NCBI RefSeq assembly: GCF_018130215.1
Contig: NZ_JAFCKQ010000022.1
Coordinates: forward strand, 1-64,000
Reading direction: 5' to 3'
From: Bradyrhizobium jicamae
GTDB taxonomy: Bacteria > Pseudomonadota > Alphaproteobacteria > Rhizobiales > Xanthobacteraceae
DNA: 64,000 nucleotides
The number at the start of each line of letters is the position of its first letter. Positions within the stretch are counted from its first letter, which is position 1. The position numbers and the translations under genes are program-made. Shown here piece by piece: positions 15,721-23,105 of this stretch. The notes beneath the pieces are model-generated. The model made no database searches, was not told where the DNA came from, and was given only the letters and a program-made list of their open reading frames with translations.

Positions 15721-16767
15721 TTAGCCGACGGATGCTCCCGCCTTTGCCCGGCTTATTCCGAGGTTCAGGATGCGATGCAGGAGGTCCGGGTAATCAATTC
15801 CATCATGCCGGGCCGCCGTAGCGAACTCCTCGCTCTTCGCGATTTCGGGATTCGGATTTGCTTCGATGAAATATGGAGTGCCTTCCACAGACAAGCGAAA
15901 GTCGATGCGCGCGTACCCATCGAGCCCCAGCGTCCGGTAGATGCGCTTCGCCGTTCGCTGAATCAGGGCCGACACTTCCGGCGCGAGGTCGTCGGCCGGC
16001 CCGTCTTCAACTCCGACACGTTCCTGGTAACTGACGTCGTGTTTGGCCTTTTGGGTGGCTATTTGCCGTGCTCCCTGGCCGCCCAGATTGCCAAACTTCA
16101 ACTCCCAGATCGGGAGCACCTGCAGCCGATTGTTGCCGAGCACACCAACATAGAGCTCGCGCCCCTCGATGTATTGCTCGGCGATGGCGGCGGTTCCGAG
16201 CCGATCGTGAACGAAGGCGACGCGTTCGGCCAGCTGGTCGTCCGTATCGACGATGGAGGCTTGCGATATTCCATAGGATCCATCCTCGCTCAGGCTCTTG
16301 ACGATGAGCGGCATGGCCAGGCGCGAGGGCCGCTTGATCTTGCGGCGCATCGGAAATACGGCAAAGGCCGGCACCGCGATGCGGCGATGGTGCGCCAGCG
16401 TTTTGGACAGATCCTTGCCGCGCGCCAGGATCAGGCCGCGCGGGTTACAGCCGGTGTAGGGGACCTTCATCAATTCGAGAAAACTCGCGATGTGCTGGTC
16501 GTACCCGGTCGAATAGTGGAATTCCTCCAGCAAGGTGTACACGACGTGCGGCTTGAAATCCTCGATCGCGTCGCGCACCGGCTTGATTTCCTCCTGCACG
16601 CCGAGCGGACGAACATCGTGGCCTGCGGCACGCAAGGTGCTCACGACATCAAACTCGGTTTTCCATCCATGGATCTCCTGCGCGGTGTATCCGTCGGTCG
16701 TCTCCGGGGGGACGCAGTCCGGATGCATCAGGACGAGAACGCGCAGCCGCCTCATAGTGCGATCCAT
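15721..16767 (-). CDS. D-alanine--D-alanine ligase-like ATP-grasp protein
   Basis: 348 residues. The ATP-grasp core shows PLIVKSLSEDGSYGISQ (nucleotide-binding lysine and glycine loop), AIAEQYIEGRELYVGVLG, and the metal-binding end GYARIDFRL...FIEANPNPEI with Asp, Glu and Asn. The N-terminal domain carries FDVVSTLRAAGHDV and VVYTLLEEFHYS, unlike housekeeping Ddl. ATP-grasp enzymes of this group form amide bonds from a carboxylate and an amine. The 5' end overlaps the metallopeptidase gene by 16 bases, so the two are co-translated. A role in making a peptide or amino-acid conjugate is an inference. Confidence 0.8.
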   Translation of the reverse strand: MDRTMRRLRVLVLMHPDCVPPETTDGYTAQEIHGWKTEFDVVSTLRAAGHDVRPLGVQEEIKPVRDAIEDFKPHVVYTLLEEFHYSTGYDQHIASFLELMKVPYTGCNPRGLILARGKDLSKTLAHHRRIAVPAFAVFPMRRKIKRPSRLAMPLIVKSLSEDGSYGISQASIVDTDDQLAERVAFVHDRLGTAAIAEQYIEGRELYVGVLGNNRLQVLPIWELKFGNLGGQGARQIATQKAKHDVSYQERVGVEDGPADDLAPEVSALIQRTAKRIYRTLGLDGYARIDFRLSVEGTPYFIEANPNPEIAKSEEFATAARHDGIDYPDLLHRILNLGISRAKAGASVG

Positions 16768-17780
16768 TTCCGCCGCGACGGGCCGAACAGCGCGTGCATG
16801 GTCTTGGCGGTCAACAAGATGGTGAAGTTGATCACGAGCTTCCGTTCGGAGCCCGGGGCGCGGAGATCGAGTTCGCGACAGCGTGAGATCATGTCATCGA
16901 GGACGGCATCGAGCGTAAGCTGGTTCTCGCCGGTCCATCGCGCGACCAGTTGCCTGATTTGCGCACGGTGCCGCCTGATGAAGGCAGCGGCCGGCTGCGC
17001 CCGTCGATGCCGTTGATCGCTGGAGAACAGACGCAGGAGATCCCGGTCATACGTCTTCGGCGGCTCGAAAGCGTAGAACGCCTGCTTTTTCTGGTAGTGC
17101 TCCCCAATCGTCTGGCCGAGGCTGGACAGCGGATCGACACGATCCCGCTTCGTGATCGGCGGCCGGACACCTGCGATCTCGCCCATCAGTTCGTCGACAT
17201 ATTCGAGCTTTTTCAGCGCCGGCCAACCGGCGTAGCGCGTTCGCCAGTTCGATCGCGGTCGCAACCACACCGCAAAGGTTTCGGCAAAATCCTCGTCCGG
17301 ATGGCTCTGCGCATACCAGCGCCGAAGATGCTGGACGTAATGCCGGCTGGCCGGATTGGGCCGGTAGTAGAGCGGATAATGCTTCGAAGACGGACCGAAC
17401 AGCTGCTGCCACCGTCGGCGCCGCTGCAACTGGTAGGCGTGCTGCACGGCATGGCCCGCCTCGTGACGGAGAATCGCCATGCACTCCGACCAGGTTCCTC
17501 CCTCAACCTCGAGCATCATTTTCTTCTCGAGTTTCATCAAGCGGGGGTGGGCAAGATAGAACGGAATGGCGATGCCCGGCACGTCTGCCGGACTGAACCA
17601 TTCGCTCGAGATCCAGACGTGCGGCCGCAGCCGGATGCCTCGCGCCTCGAGTTCTTCGTTGAGAGTACCAGCACAATCCTCGAGCCACGTGCCCTTGACC
17701 TGAACCCTCAGGCTGCTGAGCCGCTGCCTGAGCAACTGCTCGTCCGTCATTTCCTCCCAGGCGTATTTACGAGACGGCAT
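16752..17780 (-). CDS. Putative zinc metallopeptidase
   Basis: About 342 residues, soluble, no signal peptide. ILRHEAGHAVQHAYQL provides the HExxH zinc site, and DEDFAETFAVWL downstream (about 170-180) offers the third-ligand glutamate, as in gluzincin-like proteins. The rest is Arg-rich and helical. The start at 17780 is preceded by AGGTG; an ATG ten codons later follows GGGAGGA too closely to be preferred. It overlaps the ATP-grasp gene downstream and lies 165 bases after the SHMT paralogue. This conserved-looking pair suggests that a peptide or amide is made and cut by one pathway. Confidence 0.75.
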   Translation of the reverse strand: MPSRKYAWEEMTDEQLLRQRLSSLRVQVKGTWLEDCAGTLNEELEARGIRLRPHVWISSEWFSPADVPGIAIPFYLAHPRLMKLEKKMMLEVEGGTWSECMAILRHEAGHAVQHAYQLQRRRRWQQLFGPSSKHYPLYYRPNPASRHYVQHLRRWYAQSHPDEDFAETFAVWLRPRSNWRTRYAGWPALKKLEYVDELMGEIAGVRPPITKRDRVDPLSSLGQTIGEHYQKKQAFYAFEPPKTYDRDLLRLFSSDQRHRRAQPAAAFIRRHRAQIRQLVARWTGENQLTLDAVLDDMISRCRELDLRAPGSERKLVINFTILLTAKTMHALFGPSRRKWIAL

Positions 17781-17945
17781 AAGCACCTATGACATGAACG
17801 CCGGCGATGGTGCCACGGGATGCCGCTGGCAACAACCGCCGATTCTTCGCGCCGTTGGTGTCCAGGCGAGGTTGCCCGGCAATAAATTCAGATAAACCGA
17901 AGTATCAACGGAGGTCGAGCGAGTTCGGGGGCGCTTACTCCTGGA

Positions 17946-19238
17946 CTAGTTCACCGGCTCGGCCACCCTGAACGGCGGCGCGATTCCCGGGACCGGGAAG
18001 GCGCGGCACATCTCGATGCTCGTCGCCTTGAGCCGTCTTGCGACTTCGGCATCTCCATTCGACCGGAGAGACTCAGCGATCAGTTCGGCGATGAGCTGCA
18101 TTTCGGGCTCACCCATGCCGCGCGTGGTCGCTGCCGGCGTACCGAGGCGAACGCCGCTCGGCTTGAGCGGCGGACGCGGGTCATCGGGAATGATCTGCTT
18201 GTTTGCGGTGATTCCGACGGCGTCGAGAATGCCTTCGGCCACGCCGCCGTCCAGTCCGGCGCTCGCCACCGTATCCACGACCATCATGTGATTGTCGGTT
18301 CCGTCGGTGATCAGCTTCATCCCGCGCTCCATCAGCGCTTCGGCCAAAACCTTCGCATTGCGCATGACCAGCCGCGCATAGGCCTGATAGTCCGACGTCG
18401 CTGCCTTCTTCAACGTTACGGCGGTCGCGGCCACGACATTCATGTGCGGACCGCCTTGCAGTCCGGGGAACACCGACGCGTCGATCTTGCCGGCAAACTG
18501 CCGGCGGCAAAGGATGATCCCCCCGCGCGGCCCGCGAAGGGTCTTGTGCGACGTCGTCGTCATGATGTCGAAACCCGCATCGAGCGGATTGCGTAGAACG
18601 TTGCCGGCGATCAAGCCGCCGTAGTGGCTCACGTCGGCCATGGTAATTGAGCCCACCTCGTCGGCGATGCTCTTGAAGGCAGCGTAGTCCAGGTCGCGCG
18701 GATAGGAGCTGTAGCCGCATAGCACCAACTTCGGGTGGACCTGCCGGGCCGTTGCGCGGAGCTCATCGAAATCGATGGCGCCACCCTTTGAAGGCTGCGT
18801 CTTGTAACGGGCGAAGTTGAACAGCCGCCCCATGTGCGACACGGGCGCGCCATGCGTGAGGTGGCCGCCGTGCGACAGGTCCATCGCCAGGATCGTATCG
18901 CCGGGCTTCAGCAGGCCGAGATACACGGCCTGGTTCATTGGCGATCCGGACAGAGGCTGGACGTTGGCATGCTCGGCGCGGAAGAGCGCGCAAGCTCGCC
19001 GTCGAGCAAGGTCCTCTATCCGATCGGTAAATTCCTGGCCGCCGTAATACCGGCGCCCCGGATATCCCTCGGAATACTTGTTGGTGAACACTGACCCGAG
19101 CAGTTCGAGAACCTCCGGATAGGTGTAGTTCTCGGAAGGAATCAGCTCGACGCCATCTTGCTGACGGCGTTCCTCGCCCTCGAGAGCAAGGGCAATTTCG
19201 GAATCGTTGACGTGGAGTTCGTTCCGGAATGACGGCAT
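17946..19238 (-). CDS. glyA: Serine hydroxymethyltransferase paralogue
   Basis: 430 residues of fold type I PLP enzyme. The N-terminal ELIPSENYTYPEVLELLGS and the PLP lysine in TTTSHKTLRGPRGG are those of SHMT, as is the YYGGQEFTD region. The segment around SHMGRLFNFARYKT differs from the usual housekeeping GSPVN...FxxVxYGV pattern. This is therefore probably a second, specialised copy acting on serine, glycine or an alpha-methyl amino acid with tetrahydrofolate. It precedes the metallopeptidase and ATP-grasp genes on the same strand and could supply their amino-acid substrate. Confidence 0.85.
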   Translation of the reverse strand: MPSFRNELHVNDSEIALALEGEERRQQDGVELIPSENYTYPEVLELLGSVFTNKYSEGYPGRRYYGGQEFTDRIEDLARRRACALFRAEHANVQPLSGSPMNQAVYLGLLKPGDTILAMDLSHGGHLTHGAPVSHMGRLFNFARYKTQPSKGGAIDFDELRATARQVHPKLVLCGYSSYPRDLDYAAFKSIADEVGSITMADVSHYGGLIAGNVLRNPLDAGFDIMTTTSHKTLRGPRGGIILCRRQFAGKIDASVFPGLQGGPHMNVVAATAVTLKKAATSDYQAYARLVMRNAKVLAEALMERGMKLITDGTDNHMMVVDTVASAGLDGGVAEGILDAVGITANKQIIPDDPRPPLKPSGVRLGTPAATTRGMGEPEMQLIAELIAESLRSNGDAEVARRLKATSIEMCRAFPVPGIAPPFRVAEPVN

Positions 19239-19535
19239 GGTCTGGGCTCCCTAAGTCGCTGTGTGTTCAGCTGAAAGGTGCCCAGGCGATCGGCTTTAAA
19301 ACCCTCTGCGCTTCACCGTGGTCAATTCCACGCAAGCTCGCCAGTCGCGCGAGGGGCGATGAGCCTTCGATGCTCATCGCGGGCAGAAGGCTAATCAATC
19401 CCTGGAGGACTCACAAGGGTTCGTAACTCATATTTTGACGCTCCGGCATGAGGCTTGGCTTCGTCCGGATCGGCATGGGCGCGACAAAGGCAGGGATGCC
19501 GAACAGCCTGGTAAGACGTGGCGCGGCCCGCGGGT
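19239..19535 (-). other. Leader region of the SHMT gene with a hairpin
   Basis: No gene is seen. A nine-base stem GCGATGAGC / GCTCATCGC lies at 19356-19380, about 120 bases upstream of the SHMT start in the likely 5' leader. No known riboswitch signature was recognised. Confidence 0.35.
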
Positions 19536-20087
19536 CTAGTGGTCCGGAAAGCCATCCGGCCGATTCAGGTGCAGCCTGCTTTGCCTGTCGCTTCGACGAA
19601 ACAACCAGCGCGTTGTCCGCGCTCTCGTTGCCCTGAAGAAGTCGCGAGCGCCTTTCACGAGCAATCGGACGGTACGCCAGGCCTCCGTCGCTTTAAGCCA
19701 CGCTATGGCCTGGCTGTACATTGTGTACAACTTCGCGAAGGTGGGAATGCGCATCAGCTTTTCTCGCGTGAGGCTGAATAGCCTTTCCACCAGGACGAGC
19801 TTCAGCAATTCGCCGACAATGAATGTCACAACGCTGCTCAGGAACTGGCCGGTAGCCGCGAGGTAGGCTGCTATGGGCTTGATCGGCTCGAGTACGATCA
19901 CCGGTACGGAGAACAAGGCAAGAGACTGATACGGCGGCAGCGACTTGATCCAGGCCCTCAATCTCGTAAGCTCGACATGCTTGCCGATCCAGTCGGCAAT
20001 CGGCCTGGCGAGCGTCATGAATATCGCGTCGACCAGCAGATAGAGGCCGGCCGCAATATAGGTCAATACCTTCAGAATTCGCTTCAC
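19536..20087 (-). CDS. Hypothetical membrane protein
   Basis: 183 residues. A hydrophobic N-terminal segment (about 5-27) is followed by an amphipathic part (VELTRLRAWIKSLPPYQSLA), a helix at about 54-75 and another at about 80-98 (FLSSVVTFIVGELLKLVLVE). The Arg-rich tail includes RATRARTTRWLFRR. It resembles conserved inner-membrane proteins of Bradyrhizobium but no family can be named. It has no close partner gene: the SHMT paralogue lies downstream on the same strand, and only 220 bases of intergenic DNA separate its start from the GDCC gene. Confidence 0.65.
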   Translation of the reverse strand: MKRILKVLTYIAAGLYLLVDAIFMTLARPIADWIGKHVELTRLRAWIKSLPPYQSLALFSVPVIVLEPIKPIAAYLAATGQFLSSVVTFIVGELLKLVLVERLFSLTREKLMRIPTFAKLYTMYSQAIAWLKATEAWRTVRLLVKGARDFFRATRARTTRWLFRRSDRQSRLHLNRPDGFPDH

Positions 20088-20308
20088 AGTGCCGACCCTC
20101 GAGGACGAGGCCTGTTTTCAAGGCCCGCCATGCGCACCTTAACCTCAGTCGAGCAGGAGAACCAAAACCTTTTCACGGGTCGCCCGCGACATTCAGCCTT
20201 CGCGTTGGAACGGACGAGCTCGTGCGACAGTGCTGGAATAAGCATTCTCCGGGAGACGTTGGAGCGATCGACGTGTACGAGCGCTTTACATGGTGTTACA
20301 GCAGACAA

Positions 20309-20515
20309 TCAACGGTCGCAGCAGCGACCCGCTTCCTGGACCGGCGGGCAGGGCACCGAACCGTAGGAACAGAACACGCAGCAATCGCCGGCTTTCGGCT
20401 TGAGACGGATGCCGCAGCCCTTGCAGTCGTAGAAGAACTGGCAGGCGTCGGTTGGCATGGTCTCGGTGGCGGCAAAGCCGCAAGCGGGGCAGGTCAGGGT
20501 CGAGACAAGTTGCAT
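20309..20515 (-). CDS. Small Cys-rich GDCC protein, zinc-ribbon-like
   Basis: 68 residues. TCPACGFAATE and CKGCGIRLKPKAGDCCVFC carry CxxC knuckles, and GDCCVFCSYGSVPCPP is a signature of a small protein often encoded beside mercury or copper resistance genes. It ends with CCDR. With about eleven cysteines in 68 residues it most likely binds a soft metal. It is transcribed away from the efflux operon starting at 20754, so the 238 bases between them probably hold a shared promoter region. Confidence 0.75.
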   Translation of the reverse strand: MQLVSTLTCPACGFAATETMPTDACQFFYDCKGCGIRLKPKAGDCCVFCSYGSVPCPPVQEAGRCCDR

Positions 20516-20753
20516 GGCCTTCTTTCCACTCGGCCGCAGGTTTCCACGATGAAGACCTTGGCGAATAGGCATGCCGGTCAGTCGATCCATGATCATAAAC
20601 CATTGGTTCGTTCAGTCTATCGTCCAAGCGATGCGGAAAATGCCGGTCGATCCCGCGCTGTCGAAGGCGTGACCGACTGAATGAAGCGCCATGCCAGTTG
20701 GCGCGGGCTGGCGAGATCGTGATCTCGGCCTGATTTGCAGGCCGGTCGCGAAC

Positions 20754-21155
20754 ATGCGACAAGGCGGCATGCATCCGAGGCGCATCGCCAATCTCTGGAT
20801 TCTGCTGCTCGTCGGGGCCGGGCTTTTGCTCGCGCCCGTGGCGCCGGCGTTTGCCCGGCTGATGCCGGGCGACGCAGCAGCCTCGATGCAGATGATGGCC
20901 GGCGAGATGCAGGCTGACATGCGTGTCATGTCGGAGGACATGCCGTGCTGTCCGGACCAGACCCAGAGCAAGACCTGCGACGGCTGTCCGTTCGTTGCGC
21001 TTTGCATGCTGAGCGTGCCGCTGCCGGTCCCGACCGGGGCTGTGACGCTGATCGAGCGCCATCCGCTCCGCAGCCAATTCGCTGCGCATGACGATCTCCT
21101 GCTCGACGGCCTCGGCGCCAAGCCCCCTGACCATCCACCTCGAAGCAACGTCTGA
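20754..21155 (+). CDS. Exported Met/Cys-rich protein of the metal efflux operon
   Basis: About 133 residues. A hydrophobic signal (WILLLVGAGLLLAPVAPAFA) is followed by a Met-rich stretch, MQMMAGEMQADMRVMSEDMP, and then CCPDQ...CDGCPFVALCM with five cysteines. The design resembles DUF2946-like periplasmic proteins in copper resistance loci. Several starts are possible (20691, 20754, 20769); none has a clear ribosome site, and 20754 is a compromise. It lies about 100 bases ahead of the FixH-like gene and probably belongs to the same transcript. Confidence 0.65.
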   Translation: MRQGGMHPRRIANLWILLLVGAGLLLAPVAPAFARLMPGDAAASMQMMAGEMQADMRVMSEDMPCCPDQTQSKTCDGCPFVALCMLSVPLPVPTGAVTLIERHPLRSQFAAHDDLLLDGLGAKPPDHPPRSNV

Positions 21156-21255
21156 CCGGCGCGCAAGCGCCTGATCGCTGCCGCGCGCGTCGCGTGACGC
21201 GCGTGTCGTCGTATGCCGCGCACGCGGTTCATCAGACCTGTCGAGGACAACAGAC

Positions 21256-21657
21256 ATGACCAATTCAAACCTGGCGCGCGCCGCTCTGGCCGCGCTGATC
21301 GGTGCTGCCATGGCGGCTTCGCCCGCGCGCGCCGAGATCAAGAACTACGAATTTCAGCTCGCCCAGCCGACCGTCCAGGTCGGTGCCGATCGCATCGTCA
21401 CGGTGCGGCTGGTCGACAAGATCACCGGAAAGCCCGTCCCGGACGCCGTCATCTTCGCGACGCGGCTCGACATGGCGCCCGAGGGCATGCAGGAGATGGT
21501 CACCAAGGTGATGCCGATGCCTGCTTCGGAGCCGGGCAGCTACCGGTTCAAGGCGAATTTCAGCATGGCCGGACGCTGGCAGCTTTCGCTCGGCGCCAAG
21601 GTGCAGGGCGAGACCGGCACGGTCGACAACAAACTCGTCGTCACGGCTGCGAAATGA
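21256..21657 (+). CDS. FixH-like periplasmic protein
   Basis: 133 residues with a signal peptide cleaved after ARA (about residue 27). The mature part, NYEFQLAQPTVQVGADRIVT..., then VRLVDKITGKPVPDAVIFA and GSYRFKANFSMAGRWQLSLG, is the FixH/YtkA-like beta-sandwich found next to heavy-metal RND pumps. It may deliver or chelate metal for the adaptor. Its stop overlaps the start of the adaptor gene (ATGA), so they are translationally coupled. Confidence 0.8.
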   Translation: MTNSNLARAALAALIGAAMAASPARAEIKNYEFQLAQPTVQVGADRIVTVRLVDKITGKPVPDAVIFATRLDMAPEGMQEMVTKVMPMPASEPGSYRFKANFSMAGRWQLSLGAKVQGETGTVDNKLVVTAAK

Positions 21658-23105
21658 CCCGCCTTGGCCTTGCCGGCGCCGCCGCTGCGATTGTTGCAGC
21701 GGTTGGCGTCGCATTCATCGGTCGCTTCTATCAGCCGCGATCGACGTCAAATCTCGTCGCATCAGCTGTGCAGGCGACGGAGACGGGCGCGCCGCTCTAT
21801 TTCCGCGATCCGGACGGCAGGCCGTTCTACTCGCTGACCCCGAAGCGGACGCAGGATGGCCGGGACTACCGACCGGTTCCGGCGGGCGCCGATCTCGGCT
21901 TCGAGGAGGTCGAGCCGCCAGCGGCGATGCCGACGGCCGAGGCCAAGGCCGAGCGCAAGATCAAATATTACCGCAATCCGATGGGGCTTCCCGACACCTC
22001 GCCGGTGCCGAAGAAGGACTCCATGGGGATGGACTACATCGCCGTGTACGAAGGCGACGACAGCGACGACGGTTCGCTGACGCTGTCGCCCGGCAGGATC
22101 CAGCGCACCGGCGTCACCTCGGAGCCCGCGGAATTGCGCCGGATCAGGACGCTCGTGCGCGCGCCCGGCACGATCCAGCTCGACGAACGGCGCGTCTCGG
22201 TCATCGCAATGCGCGCCGAAAGCTATGTGCAGAAGGTCGCCGACGTCACGACCGGCAGCCGCGTCACCAGGGGGCAGCCGCTGATGGAGATCTACAGCCC
22301 CGCGGTCTCCTCCGCGGCTGCCGAATATCTTGCGACCATCACGTCGAAGGCCATTGCAGGCATCGAGCCCTACGGGAGAGGCTCCCGGCAGCGGCTGGTG
22401 AACCTCGACGTGCCCGAGGCTTTCATCGCAGAGATGGAAAAGAGCCGGACCGTGCCCATCGCGATCCAGTGGTCGTCGCCGCGCGACGGCATCGTGCTTC
22501 AGCGCAATGCGATCGAGGGTATGCGTGCGCAGCCGGGCGACGTGCTGTTCCGGATTGCCGACGTCTCGCTGCTGTGGGCGGTGATCGACGTCGCCGAGCG
22601 CGATCTCGGTAGCATCGCGATCGGGCAACCCGTTACGGTGCGGGCGCGCAGCTATCCTGGCCGCCGGTTCGAAGGCCGTATCGGCGTGATCTATCCGCAG
22701 GTCAACAAGGAGACGCGCACGGCGCGGGTCAGGATCGAATTGCCTAATGCGGATCTCGCCTTGCTACCCGACATGTATGTCGACGCCGAGATCGACACCG
22801 GCGGCCAGGCGCCGGTGCTTGCGGTCGCCGACAGCGCCGTGCTCGACACCGGCAGCCGGCAGACCGTGCTGATCGACAAGGGCCGTGGCCGCTACGAGCC
22901 GCGCGAGGTCAAACTGGGGCGGCGCGGCGACGGCTATGTCGAAATCCGCGACGGCCTTTCCGAGGGCGACGCGGTCGTGACATCGGCCAACTTCCTGATC
23001 GACGCCGAGAGCAACCTCAGGGCCGCGCTGAAGGGGTTTGCCGAAGCCGATCGGTCAGAGAATGCCGATCTCTCCAGCGACAAGAGCATGGGAGCCAGGC
23101 CATGA
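21654..23105 (+). CDS. cusB: RND periplasmic adaptor protein, CusB-like
   Basis: 483 residues. An N-terminal anchor or signal (about 5-24) is followed by two similar segments, about 48-76 (YFRDPDGRPFYSLTPKRTQD...) and about 104-132 (YYRNPMGLPDTSPVPKKDSM...). Both resemble the heavy-metal-binding domain YxxPMxP...GMxL; only the second keeps the GMD end. Beyond them are the barrel-sandwich and helical hairpin (about 195-260), then the beta-barrel (LWAVIDVAERDLGSI...) and membrane-proximal domain. It links the CusA pump to an outer-membrane channel; no TolC-type gene is seen here. The ATG overlaps the FixH-like stop, and its own stop overlaps the cusA start. Confidence 0.88.
   Translation: MTRLGLAGAAAAIVAAVGVAFIGRFYQPRSTSNLVASAVQATETGAPLYFRDPDGRPFYSLTPKRTQDGRDYRPVPAGADLGFEEVEPPAAMPTAEAKAERKIKYYRNPMGLPDTSPVPKKDSMGMDYIAVYEGDDSDDGSLTLSPGRIQRTGVTSEPAELRRIRTLVRAPGTIQLDERRVSVIAMRAESYVQKVADVTTGSRVTRGQPLMEIYSPAVSSAAAEYLATITSKAIAGIEPYGRGSRQRLVNLDVPEAFIAEMEKSRTVPIAIQWSSPRDGIVLQRNAIEGMRAQPGDVLFRIADVSLLWAVIDVAERDLGSIAIGQPVTVRARSYPGRRFEGRIGVIYPQVNKETRTARVRIELPNADLALLPDMYVDAEIDTGGQAPVLAVADSAVLDTGSRQTVLIDKGRGRYEPREVKLGRRGDGYVEIRDGLSEGDAVVTSANFLIDAESNLRAALKGFAEADRSENADLSSDKSMGARP

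Noticed and set aside
15691..17792. Long plus-strand frames across the ATP-grasp and metallopeptidase genes
   Set aside because: They are antisense shadows; the minus-strand frames carry complete family motifs.
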